DNA of 64,000 nt from Liolophura sinensis (lineage: Eukaryota > Mollusca > Polyplacophora > Chitonida > Chitonidae). Location of the stretch: assembly GCF_032854445.1 (NCBI RefSeq), contig NW_027017956.1, positions 186,001-250,000 of the forward strand, read 5' to 3'. Positions 8,604 through 21,452 of this stretch are shown piece after piece. A model generated the notes under the pieces. That model worked only from the letters and a program-made list of their open reading frames with translations, had not been told where the DNA came from and ran no database searches. The position numbers were made by a program, and so were the translations under genes. How positions within the stretch are numbered: the first letter of the stretch is position 1; each line of letters begins with the position of its first letter.

Positions 8604-11418
8604 ATAGCATGCTCAGTTACAAGATAAACATTGTAAACATTATATTATCACGCTCACTTACAAGGAAAACATTGTAATCATTATAATAGAAAGCTCAGTT
8701 ACAAGATGAAAATTGTAATCATAATAGCATGTTCAGTTACAAGATGAATATTGTAATCATTATAATAACATCATCAGTTACAAAATGAACATTGTATTCA
8801 TTATATTAGCACGTTCAATTACAACATGAACATTGTAATCATTATAATAGCATGCTCAGTTACAAGATGAACATTGTAAACAGTATAATAGCGTGCCCAT
8901 TTACAAAATGAACATTGTCATCATTATAATAGCATGCTAAGTTACAAGATGAACATTGTAATCATTATAAAAACATCATCAGTTACAAGGTGAACATTGT
9001 AATCAGTATAAAAGCATGCTCAGTTGCAAAATGAACATTGTAATCATTATAATAGCATGTTCAGTTACAAGGTGAACATTGTAATTATTATAAAAACATG
9101 CCCAGTTACAAGATGAACATTGTAATACTTCTAATAGCATGTTCAGTTACGAAGTGAACATTGTAATCATTATAATAGCATGCTCAGTTTCAAGATAAAC
9201 ATTGTAATCATTATAATATCATTTTCAGTTGCAAGATGAAGATTGTAATCGACATAATAGCATGTTCAGTTACAAGATGAACATTGTAATCATTGTAATA
9301 GCATGTTCAGTTACAAAGTGAACATTGTAATCCTTATAATTGCATGTTCAGTTACAAGATGAACATTGTAATCATGATAAAAACATCATCAGTTGCAAGG
9401 TGAACATTGTAATCAGTATACAAGCATGCTCAGTTGCAAATTGGACATTGTAATCATTACAATAGCATATTCAGTTTCAAGGTGAACATTGTAATCATTA
9501 TAATCAAGTGCTCAGTTACAAGGTGAACATTATAATCATTACAATAGCGTGCTCAGTTACAAGATGAACATTGTAATCATTATAAAAACATGCCCAGTTA
9601 CAAGATGAACATTGTAATAGTTAAAATGGCATGATCAGTTACGAAGTGAACATTGTAATCATTATAATATCATTTTCAGTTGCAAGATAAACATTGTAAT
9701 CAGTATACAAGCATGCTCAGTTGCAAGATAAACATTGTAATCATTACATTAGCATATTCACTTACAAGATGAAGATTGTAATCGACATAATAGCATGTTC
9801 AGTTACAAGATGAACATTGTAATCATTGTAATAGCATGTTCAGTTACAAAGTGAACATTGTAATCCTTATAATTGCATGTTCAGTTACAAGATGAACATT
9901 GTAATCATGATAAAAACATCATCAGTTGCAAGGTGAACATTGTAATCAGTATACAAGCATGCTCAGTTGCAAATTGGACATTGTAATCATTACAATAGCA
10001 TATTCAGTTACAAGGTGAACATTGTAATCATTATAATCAAGTGCTCAGTTACAAGGTGAACATTATAATCATTACAATAGCGTGCTCAGTTACAAGATGA
10101 ACATTGTAATCATTATAAAAACATGCCCAGTTACAAGATGAACATTGTAATAGTTAAAATAGCATGATCAGTTACGAAGTGAACATTGTAATCATTATAA
10201 TATCATTTTCAGGTGCAAGATAAACATTGTAATCAGTATACAAGCATGCTCAGTTGCAAGATAAACATTGTAATCATTACATTAGCATATTCACTTACAA
10301 GATGAATATTGTAATCATTATAATAACATCATCAGTTACAAAGTAAACATTGTATTCATTATATTAGCACGTTCAATTACAAGATGAACATTGTAATCAT
10401 TATAAAAGCATGTTCAGTTACAAGGTGAACATTGTAATCTTTATAAAAACATGCTCAGTTACAAGATGAACATTCTAATCATTATAATAGCATGTTCATT
10501 TACAAGGTGGACATTGTAAGTATAAAAGCATGCTCAGTTGCAAAATGGACATTGTAATCATTACATAAGCATATTTAGTTACAAGATGAATATTGTAATC
10601 ATTATATAAACATCATCAGTTACAAAATGAACATTGTATTCATTATATTAGCACGTTCAATTACAGGATGAACATTGTAATCATTATAATATCATGCTCA
10701 ATTGCAAGATAAAGATTGTAATCGACATAATAGCATGTTCAGTTACAAGATGAACATTGTAATCATTGTAATAGCATGATCAGTTACAAAGTGAACATTG
10801 TAATCCTTATAATTGCATGTTCAGTTACAAGATGAACGTTGTAATCATTATAAAAACATCATCAGTTCCTAGGTGAACATTGTAATCTGTATACAAGCAT
10901 GCTCAGTTGCAAAATGGACATTGTAATCATTGCAATAGCATATTCAGTTACAAGATGAACATTGCAATCATTATAATAATGTGCTCAGTTACAAGGAGAA
11001 CATTGAAATCATTACAATAGCGTGCTCAGTTACAAGGTGAACATTGTAATCATTATAAAAACATGCCCAGTTACAAGATGAACATTGTAATAGTTAAAAT
11101 AGCATGCTCAAATACAAGATGAGCAATGTAATCATTATAATAGCATGCTCAATTACAAGATGAAAATTGTAATTCGTATAATAGCATGCTCAGTTACAAC
11201 ATGAACATTGTAATCATTATAATAGCATGTTTAGTTACAAGATGAACATTGTAATCAGTATAATAGCATGCTCAGTTACAAAATTAATATTTTAATTATT
11301 ACACTAGTATGCCCAGTTACAAGATGAACATTGTAATCAGTATAATAGCGTGCTCAGTTACAAGATGAGCAATGTAATCATTATAATAGCATGTTCAGTT
11401 ACCAGATGAACATTGTAA
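8604..11418. repeat. 41-bp satellite array of unit 3
   Basis: About 69 monomers that start directly from the right-flank segment; the first few are relatively divergent. It contains a recent 533-bp tandem duplication (9241-10306). From about 9770 to the end it matches unit 1 at -8042 without net insertion or deletion, including the variant CTGTATAC at 10887 (2845 in unit 1). It has no GCGTCAACGG marker. Confidence 0.95.
9241..10306. repeat. 533-bp (13-monomer) tandem duplication
   Basis: Copies 9241-9773 and 9774-10306. The variant ATCATGATAA occurs at 9371 and 9904, exactly 533 bp (13 x 41) apart, and neighbouring variants (AAATTGGAC, GTTACGAAGTG) repeat in step. The join at about 9765-9774 fuses a CACTTACAAGATGA monomer to a GATTGTAATCGAC monomer. 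Confidence 0.8.
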
Positions 11419-12313
11419 GAATTATTTTTAGAATAAATCGCTTCCAAACTCTGGTATATTCACCTTAGTTTAACTAAACGCCATCATATCGTATTTATGT
11501 TAATTACATGTAATATTGTAATAGGCATGTTCTTAAGTCAAGTGGCCCTTTGTTAGACTGTTTAGCCTTTCAAAACGAAAAATACAGGTATGCATATTTA
11601 AGAGAACTTAAGTTTGTCCTTTTTTAAAACCATTTTCTTCATTCCTCAATGAAAAATACATGCATTGTTTCGCACCCCTATTTGCAGGGTACTGGCAATG
11701 GGCCAAATGTGTAGAATACGATATCTGTAAAATTAATCTGACTGCAATAAGATCAGAAAATTCGACCCCAATTCTTTGATGGTTTTCTCTACGGTTCTTC
11801 TATATCGGGACTAGTCTTGCTGACAATGGTAACTGATGCTCGTCGGCAGGTACACGTACGTTAATGAGATCAATAACTTTGTCTCTTTCTTTCAGGACAA
11901 ATATGTAACTTATTAAACTAACGGTTTTGACAGATAAATGTTACAGCTCTGTAATCTCATCATGTTAGAAATGAAATAACAAATGCGATATAGACGTACT
12001 TGAGATCCTAATATTTTTTTTCCAGAGTGCTTACGGTGGACTTCGTTTGGATTCTGTGAGGGTTTTGATAGGTCTGTTATATGTTAATTGTGTATTACTG
12101 AAAACTCGCTCCACTAATATTATATGTACAAACATGTTTGCTTAAAGCCTTCCTTTCACTAGGAAATAAAATAGCCTGAGTAGGAGCCTTGTCAGGTGGG
12201 GTTATGTATGGGAGGACTAAGGTTTGCCTGAAGTGAAAGACATAGGTACAGTAAATGGCGCAGAGACATACATGTCTTTACAGATAAATGTTATCTGATC
12301 GTCAGTTGCACAG
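11419..12313. repeat. 895-bp non-tandem block, copy J3 (subtype A)
   Basis: Subtype A like J1, to which it aligns at +8042 with very few differences (for example GCAGGGTACTGG and AACTGATGC). It also aligns at +7181 with J5. Confidence 0.9.
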
Positions 12314-12674
12314 ACCGGCCCGGATAGCACAGTTGGTAGAGCGTCCGCTTCGGGACCGGTAGATCCAGGATCAATCCTTGGTCGAGTCACACCTAAGACT
12401 TTAAAAGAGGAAGTTGTAACTTCCTCGTTTGGCGTTCAGCATGAAGGGGATAGTGCAACGACTGGTTGACCCGTTTCAGCATAATGGCTCGGGCGGGGCG
12501 GCTTACTTGCCTTCGGTAAGTCGTCTCAGTGATGCAGCACTAAATAAAAGAGCGGTGAAAATCCGTCCTGCAACAAGGAGGCACATTACACGTGCATGCA
12601 CCCTAATGATTCCTTCGTCGTCATATGACTGAAAAATTGTTGAGTACGACGTTAAACCCCAAGCACTCACTCAC
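12314..12674 (+). mobile_element. SINE, copy 4
   Basis: Flanked by TCAGTTGCACAG at 12302-12313 and 12675-12686. Four-G type with three CACT units, nearly identical to copy 2, which is 8042 bp upstream. The 67-codon chance frame is again open. Confidence 0.85.
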
Positions 12675-12686
12675 TCAGTTGCACAG

Positions 12687-14637
12687 CGACATACATACAA
12701 GATGAAGATTGTAATCGACATAATAGCTTGTTCAGTTACAAAATGAACATTGTAATCATTGTAATAGCATGTTAAGTTACAAAGTGAACATTGTAATCCT
12801 TATAATTGCATGTTCAGTTACAAGATGAACATTGTAATCATTATAAAAACATCATCAGTTGCAAGGTGAACATTGTAATCAGTATACAAGCATACTCAGT
12901 TGCAAAATGGACATTGTAATCATTACTTTAGCATATTCAGTTACAAGATGAACAATGTAATCATTATAATCATGTGCTCAGTTACAAGGTGAACATTGTA
13001 ATCATTACAATAGCGTGCTCAGTTACAAGATGAACATTGTAATCATTATAAAAACATGCCCAGTTACAAGATGAACATTGTAAGAGTTAAAATAGCATGA
13101 TCAGTTACGAAGTGAACATTGTAATCATTATAATAGCATGCTCAGTTGCAAGATAAACAATGTAATCATTATAATATCATTTTCAGTTACAAGATGAAGA
13201 TTGTAATCGACATAATAGCATGTTCAGTTACAAGATGAACATTGTAATCATTGTAATAGCATGTTCAGTTACAAAGTAAACATTGTAATCATTATAATAG
13301 CGTCAACGGTTACAAAATCACCATTGTAATTAATATAATAGCATGCTCAGTTACAAAATGAATATTTCAATCATTATATTAGCATATTTCATTACAAGAT
13401 GAACATTGTAATCATTATTATAGCATATGTAGTTACAAGATGAACATTGTAATCATTATAAAAACATCATCAGTTACAAGGTGAACATTGTAATCAGTAT
13501 AAAAGCATGCTCAGTTGCAAAATGGATATTGTAATCATTACATTAGCATATTCACTTACAAGATGAACATTGTAATTATTATAATAATGTGCTCAGTTAC
13601 AAGGTGAACAATGTAATCATTGTAATAGCATGTTTAGTTACAAAGTGAACATTGTAATCCTTATAATTGCATGTTCAGTTACAAGATGAACATTGTAATC
13701 ATTATAAAAAGTAAACAGTTTCAAGGTGAACATTGTAATCAGTATACAAGCATGCTCAGTTGCAAAATGGACATTGTAATCATTACATTAGCATATTCAC
13801 TTACAAGATGAATATTGTAATCATTATAATAACATCATCAGTTACAACATAAGCATTGTATTCATTATATTAGCTCGTTGACTTACAAGATAAACATTGT
13901 AATCATTATAAAAGCATGTTCAGTTACAAGGTGAACATAGTAATCATTTTAAAAACATGCTCAGTTGCAAGATGAAGATTGTAATCGACATAATAGCATG
14001 TTCAGTTACAAGATGAACATTGTAATCATTATAAAAACATCATCAGTTGCAAGGTGAACATTGTAATCAGTATACAAGCATGCTCACTTGCAAGATAAAC
14101 ATTGTAATCATTACATTAGCATATTCACTTACAAGATGAATATTGTAATCATTATAATAACATCATCAGTTACAAAGTAAACATTTTATTCATTATATTA
14201 GCACGTTCAATTACAAGATGAACATTGTAATCATTATAAAAGCATGTTGAGTTACAAGGTGAACATTGTAATCTTTATAATAGCATGTTCAGTTACAAGG
14301 TGGACATTGTAAGTATAAAAGCATGCTCAGTTGCAAAATGGACATTGTAATCATTACATAAGCATATTCAGTTACAAGATGAATATTGTAATCATTATAA
14401 TAACATCATCAGTTACAAAATGAACATTGTATTCATTATATTAGCACGTTCAATTACAAGATGAACATTGTAATCATTATAATATCATGCTCAGTTGCAA
14501 GATGAAGATTGTAATCGACATAATAGCATGTTCAGTTACAAGATGAACATTGTAAACATTGTATTAGCATGTTCAGTTACAAAGTGAACATTGTAATCAT
14601 TATAATAGCATGTTCAGTTACCAGATGAACATTGTAA
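12687..14637. repeat. 41-bp satellite array of unit 4
   Basis: About 47 monomers with the GCGTCAACGG marker at 13300. From the start to about 14.0 kb it matches unit 6 at +7181 (marker 20481; variant GTAAACAG at 13711 and 20892). Its 3' end, with AAACATTGTATTAGC near 14551, matches the 3' end of unit 8 instead. The array is therefore a mosaic of two neighbours. Confidence 0.95.
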
Positions 14638-15532
14638 GAATTATTTTTGGAATAAATCGCTTCCAAACTCTGGTATATTCACCTTAGTTTAACTAAACGC
14701 CATCATATCGTATTTATGTTAATTACATGTAATATTTTAATAGGCATGTTCTTAAATCAAATGGCCCTTTGTTAGACTGTTTAGCCTTTCAAAACGGAAA
14801 CTACAGGTATGCATATTTAAGAGAACTTATGTTTGTCCTTTTTTAAAACCATTTTCTTCTTTCCTCAATGAAAAATACATGCATTGTTTCGCACCCCTAT
14901 TTGCAGCGTTCTGGCAATGGGCCAAATGTGTAGAATACGATATCTGTGAAATTAATCTGACTGCAATAAAATCAGAAAATTCGACCCCAATTCTTTTATG
15001 GTTTTCTCTACGGTTCTTCTATATCGGGACTAGTCTTGCTGACAATGGTAACTGATGCTCGTCGGCAGGTACACGTACGTTAATGAGATCAATAACTTTG
15101 TCTCTTTCTTTCAGGACAAATATGTAACTTATTAAACTAACGGTTTTGACAGATAAATGTAACAGCTCTGTGATCTCATCATGTTAGAAATGAAATAAAA
15201 AATGCGATATAGACGTACTTGAGCTCCTAATATGTTTTTTCCAGAGTGCTTACGGTGGACTTCGTTTGGATTCTGTGAGGGTTTTGATAGGTCTGTTATA
15301 TGTTTATTGTGTATTACTGAAAACTCGCTCCACTAACATTATATATACAAACATGTATGCTTAAAGCCTTCCTTTCACTAGGAAATAAAATAGCCTGAGT
15401 AGGAGCCTTGTCAGGTGGGGTTATGTATGGGAGGACTAAGGTTTGCCTGAAGTGAAAGACATAGGTACAGTAAATGGCGCAGAGACATACATGTCTTTAC
15501 AGATAAATGTTATCTGATCGTCAGTTGCACAG
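14638..15532. repeat. 895-bp non-tandem block, copy J4 (subtype B, J8-like)
   Basis: Subtype B with a private set shared only with J8: ATATTTTAATAGGC, CTTAAATCAAATGGC, GAACTTATGTTTG, GCGTTCTGGC, CAATAAAATCAG and TTCTTTTATGG. J4 and J8 lie exactly 15431 bp apart. Confidence 0.9.
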
Positions 15533-15898
15533 ACCGGCCCGGATAGCACAGTTGGTAGAGCGTCCGCTTCGGGACCGGTAGATCCAGGATCAATCCTTGG
15601 TCGAGTCACACCTAAGACTTTAAAAGAGGAAGTTGTGACTTCCTCGTTTGGCGTTCAGCATGAAGGGGGATAGTGCAACGACTGGTTGACCCGTTTCAGT
15701 ATAATGGCTCGGGCGGGGCGGCTTACTTGCCTTCGGTAAGTCGTCTCAGTGATGCAGCACTAAATAAAAGAGCGGTGAAAATCCGTCCTGCAACAAGGAG
15801 GCACATTAAACGTGCATGCACCCTAATGATTCCTTCGTCGTCATATGACTGAAAAATTGTTGAGTACGACGTTAAACCCCAAGCACTCACTCACTCAC
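15533..15898 (+). mobile_element. SINE, copy 5 (five-G type)
   Basis: Flanked by TCAGTTGCACAG at 15521-15532 and 15899-15910. Five G in GAAGGGGGATAG, GTGACTTCCTC, ACATTAAACGTG and four CACT units. The extra G shifts the phase that is open in the four-G copies. The right-flank segment is absent. Confidence 0.85.
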
Positions 15899-15910
15899 TC
15901 AGTTGCACAG

Positions 15911-18599
15911 CGACATACATACAAGATGAAGATTGTAATCGACATAATAGCATGTTCAGTTACAAAATGAACATTGTAATCATTGTAATAGCATGTTAAG
16001 TTACAAAGTGAACATTGTAATCTCTATAATTGCATGTTCAGTTACAAGATGAACATTGTAATCATTATAAAAACATCATCAGCTGCAAGGTGAACATTGT
16101 AATCAGTATACAAGCATGCTCAGTTGCAAAATGGACATTGTAATCATTGCAATAGCATATTCAGTTACAAGATGAACATTGTAATCATTATAATCATGTG
16201 CTCAGTTACAAGGTGAACATTGTAATCATTACAATAGCGTGCTCAGTTACAAGATGAACATTGTAATCATTATAAAAACATGCCCAGTTACAAGATGAAC
16301 ATTGCAATAGTTAAAATAGCATGATCAGTTACGAAGTGAACATTGTAATCATTATAATAGCATGCTCAGTTGCAAGATAAACATTGTAATCATTATAATA
16401 TCATTTTCAGTTACAAGATGAAGATTGTAATCGACATAATAGCATGTTCAGTTACAAGATGAACATTGTAATCAATGTAATAGCATGTTCAGTTACAAAG
16501 TAAACATTGTAATCATTATAATAGCGTCAACGGTTACAAAATCACCATTGTAATCAATATAATAGCATGCTCAGTTACAAAATGAATATTGCAATTATTA
16601 TATTAGCATATGTAGTTACAAGATGAACATTGTAATCACTATTATAACATATGTAGTTACAAGATGAACATTTTAATCATTATAAAAACATCATCAGTTA
16701 CAAGGTGAACATTGTAATCAGTATAAAAGCATGCTCAGTTGCAAAATGGATATTGTAATCATTACATTGGCATATTCACTTACAAGATGAACATTGTAAT
16801 CATTATAATAATGTGCTCAGTTACAAGGTGAACAATGTAATCATTGTAATAGCATGTTCAGTTACAAAGTCAACATTGTAATCCTTATAATTGCATGTTC
16901 AGTTACAAAGTGAACATTGTAATCATTATAAAAACATCATCAGTTGCAAGGTGAACATTGTAATCAGTATACAAGCATGCTCAGTTGCAAGACAAACATT
17001 GTAATCATTACATTAGCATATTCACTTACAAGATGAATATTGTAATCATTATAATAACATCATCAGTTACAAAGTAAACATTGTATTCATTATATTAGCA
17101 CGTTCAATTACAAGATGAACATTGTAATCGTTATAAAAGCATGTTTAGTTACAAGGTGAACATTGTAATCTTTATAAAATCATGCTCAGTTACAAGATGA
17201 ACATTCTAATCATTATAATAGCATGTTCAGTTACAAGGTGGACATTGTAAGTATAAAAGCATGCTCAGTTGCAAAATGGACATTGTAATCATTACATAAG
17301 CATATTTAGTTACAAGATGAATATTGTAATTATTATAATAACATCATCAGTTACAAAATGAACATTGTATTCAATATATATGCACGTTCAATTACAAGAT
17401 GAACATTGTAATCATTATAATATCATGCTCAGTTGCAAGATAAAGATTGTAATCGACATAATAGCATATTCAGTTACAAGATGAACATTGTAATCATTGT
17501 AATAGCATGTTCAGTTACAAAGTGAACATTGTAATCCTTATAATTGCATGTTCAGTTACAAGATGAACGTTGTAATCATTATAAAAACATCATCAGTTTC
17601 TAGGTGAACATTGTAATCAGTATACAAGCATGCTCAGTTGCAAAATGGACATTGTAATCATTGCAATAGCATATTCAGTTACAAGATGAACATTGCAATC
17701 ATTATAATAATGTGCTCAGTTACAAGGAGAACATTGAAATCATTACAATAGCGTGCTCAGTTACAAGGTGAACATTGTAATCATTATAATATCATGCCCA
17801 GTTACAAGATGAACATTGTAATAGTTAAAATAGCATGCTCAAATACAAGATGAGCAATGTAATCATTATAATAGCATGCTCAGTTGCAAGATAAACATTG
17901 TAATCATTATAATATCATTTTCAGTTACAAGATGAAGATTGTAATCGACATAATAGCATGTTCAGTTACAAGATGAACATTGTAATCATTGTAATAGCAT
18001 GTTCAGTTACAAAGTAAACATTGTAATCATTATAATAGCGTCAACGGTTACAAAATCACCATTGTAATCAATATAATAGCATGCTCAGTTACAAAATGAA
18101 TATTGCAAATATTATATTAGCACATGTAGTTACAAGATGACATTGTAATCATTATTATAGCATATGTAGTTACAAGATGAACATTTTAATCATTATAAAA
18201 ACATCATCAGTTACAAGGTGAACATTGTAATCAGTATAAAAGCATGCTCAGTTGCAAAATGGATATTGTAATCATTACATTAGCATATTCACTTACAAGA
18301 TGAACATTGTAATCATTATAAAAATGTGCTCAGTTACAAGGTGAACAATGTAATCATTGTAATAGCATGTTCAGTTACAAAGTGAACATTGTAATCCTTA
18401 TAATTGCATGTTCAGTTACAAAGTGAACATTGTAATCATTATAAAAACATCATCAGTTGCAAGGTGAACATTGTAATCAGTATACAGGCATCCTCAGTTG
18501 CAAAATGGACATTGTAATCAGTATAATAGCGTGCTCAGTTACAAGATGAGCAATGTAATCATTATAATAGCATGTTCAGTTACCAGATGAACATTGTAA
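15911..18599. repeat. 41-bp satellite array of unit 5
   Basis: About 65 monomers with two marker monomers, at 16524 and 18039, 1515 bp apart; unit 12 has nearly the same spacing (1514). A 38-bp monomer (AAGATGACATTG, 3 bp short) lies near 18135. The first ~1 kb matches unit 9 at +15431. The end is abrupt: the variant GCATCCTCAG near 18490 jumps to the terminal monomers, suggesting loss of several units. Confidence 0.95.
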
Positions 18600-19494
18600 G
18601 AATTATTTTTAGAATAAATCGCTTCCAAACTCTGGTATATTCACCTTAGTTGAACTAAACGCCATCATATCGTATTTATGTTAATTACATGTAATATTGT
18701 AATAGGCATGTTCTTAAGTCAAGTGGCCCTTTCTTAGACTGTTTAGCCTTTCAAAACGAAAAATACAGGTATGCATATTTAAGAGAACTTTAGTTTGTCC
18801 TTTTTTAAAACCATTTTCTTCATTCCTCAATGAAAAATACATGCATTGTTTCGCACCCCTATTTGCAGCGTACTGGCAATGGGCCAAATGTGTAGAATAC
18901 GATATCTGTGAAATTAATCTGACTGCAATAAGATCAGAAAATTCGACCCCAATTCTTTGATGGTTTTCTCTACGGTTCTTCTATATCGGGACTAGTCTTG
19001 CTGACAATGGTAACTCATGCCCGTCGGCAGGTACACGTACGTTAATGAGATCAATAACTTTGTCTCTTTCTTTCAGGACAAATATGTAACTTATTAAACT
19101 AACGGTTTTGACAGATAAATGTTACAGCTCTGTGATCTCATCATGTTAGAAATGAAATAACAAATGCGATATAGACGTACTTGAGATCCTAATATTTTTT
19201 TTCCAGAGTGCTTACGGTGGACTTCGTTTGGATTCTGTGAGGGTTTTGATAGGTCTGTTATATGTTAATTGTGTATTACTGAAAACTCGCTCCACTAACA
19301 TTATATATACAAACATGTATGCTTAAAGCCTTCCTTTCACTAGGAAATAAAATAGCCTGAGTAGGAGCCTTGTCAGGTGGGGTTATGTATGGGAGGACTA
19401 AGGTTTGCCTGAAGTGAAAGACATAGGTACAGTAAATGGCGCAGAGACATACATGTCTTTACAGATAAATGTTATCTGATCGTCAGTTGCACAG
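18600..19494. repeat. 895-bp non-tandem block, copy J5 (A/B mosaic)
   Basis: A patchwork: CGAAAAATACAGG (A, near 18757), CTGTGAAATTAATC (B, near 18905), GATAAATGTTACAGC, ATAACAAATGCG and the eight-T run (A, 19115-19203), then ATTATATATACAAACATGTATGC (B, near 19300). It also shares CCTTTCTTAGAC and CATGCCCGTCGG only with its neighbour J6. Total length is unchanged. Confidence 0.9.
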
Positions 19495-19855
19495 ACCGGC
19501 CCGGATAGCACAGTTGGTAGAGCGTCCGCTTCGGGACCGGTAGATCCAGGATCAATCCTTGGTCGAGTCACACCTAAGACTTTAAAAGAGGAAGTTGTAA
19601 CTTCCTCGTTTGGCGTTCAGCATGAAGGGGATAGTGCAACGACTGGTTGACCCGTTTCAGCATAATGGCTCGGGCGGGGCGGCTTACTTGCCTTCGGTAA
19701 GTCGTCTCAGTGATGCAGCCCTAAATAAAAGAGCGGTGAAAATCCGTCCTGCAACAAGGAGGCACATTACACGTGCATGCACCCTAATGATTCCTTCGTC
19801 GTCATATGACTGAAAAATTGTTGAGTACGACGTTAAACCCCAAGCACTCACTCAC
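19495..19855 (+). mobile_element. SINE, copy 6
   Basis: Flanked by TCAGTTGCACAG at 19483-19494 and 19856-19867. Four-G type with three CACT units, 7181 bp from copy 4. One private change (GATGCAGCCCTAAAT). Confidence 0.85.
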
Positions 19856-19867
19856 TCAGTTGCACAG

Positions 19868-21452
19868 CGACATACATACAAGATGAAGATTGTAATCGAC
19901 ATAATAGCATGTTCAGTTACAAAATGAACATTGTAATCATTGTAATAGCATGTTCAGTTACAAAGTGAACATTGTAATCCTTATAATTGCATGTTCAGTT
20001 ACAAGATGAACATTGCAATCATTATAAAAACATCATCAGTTGCAAGGTGAACATTGTAATCAGTATACAAGCATGCTCAGTTGCAAAATGGACATTGTAA
20101 TCATTACAATAGCATATTCAGTTACAAGATGAACATTGTAATCATTATAATCATGTGCTCAGTTACAAGGTGAACATTGTAATCATTACAATAGCGTGCT
20201 CAGTTACAAGATGAACATTGTAATCATTATAAAAACATGCCCAGTTACAAGATGAACATTGTAATAGTTAAAATAGCATGATCAGTTACGAAGTGAACAT
20301 TGTAATCATTATAATAGCATGCTCAGTTGCAAGATAAACAATGTAATCATTATAATATCATTTTCAGTTACAAGATGAAGATTGTAATCGACATAATAGC
20401 ATGTTCAGTTACAAGATGAACATTGTAATCATTGTAATAGCATGTTCAGTTACAAAGTAAACATTGTAATCATTATAATAGCGTCAACGGTTACAAAATC
20501 ACCATTGTAATTAATATAATAGCATGCTCAGTTACAAAATGAATATTTCAATCATTATATTAGCATATTTAATTACAAGATGAACATTGTAATCATTATT
20601 ATAGCATATATAGTTATAAGTTGAACATTGTAATCATTATAAAAACATCATCAGTTACAAGGTGAACATTGTAATCAGTATAAAAGCATGCTCAGTTGCA
20701 AAATGGATATTGTAATCATTACCTTAGCATATTCACTTACAAGATGAACATTGTAATCATTATAATAATGTGCTCAGTTACAAGGTGAACAATGTAATCA
20801 TTGTAATAGCATGTTCAGTTACAAAGTGAACATTGTAATCCTTATAATTGCATGTTCAGTTACAAGATGAACATTGTAATCATTATAAAAAGTAAACAGT
20901 TTCAAGGTGAACATTGTAATCAGTATACAAGCATGCTCAGTTGCAAAATGGACATTGTAATCATTACATTAGCATATTCACTTACAAGATGAATATTGTA
21001 ATCATTATAATAACATCATCAGTTACAACATAAGCATTGTATTCATTATATTAGCTCGTTGACTTACAAGATAAACATTGTAATCATTATAAAAGCATGT
21101 TCAGTTACAAGGTGAACATAGTAATCATTTTAAAAACATGCTCAGTTGCAAGATGAAGATTGTAATCGACATAATAGCATGTTCAGTTACAAGATGAACA
21201 TTGTAATCATTTTAAAAACATGCTCAGTTACAACATGAACATTGTAATCATTATAATAGCATGTTCAGTTACAAGATGAACATTGTAATCAGTATAATAG
21301 CATGCTCAGTTACAAAATTAATATTTTAATTATTACACTAGTATGCCCAGTTACAAGATGAACATTGTAATCAGTATAATAGCGTGCTCAGTTACAAGAT
21401 GAGCAATGTAATCATTATAATAGCATGTTCAGTTACCAGATGAACATTGTAA
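19868..21452. repeat. 41-bp satellite array of unit 6 (shortest)
   Basis: About 39 monomers, the shortest complete array. Marker monomer at 20481. It follows unit 4 at a constant -7181 offset to about 21.2 kb, then changes near 21210-21225 from CATTTTAAAAACATG monomers straight into the terminal series (TTACAACATGAAC). This looks like an internal deletion. Confidence 0.95.
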
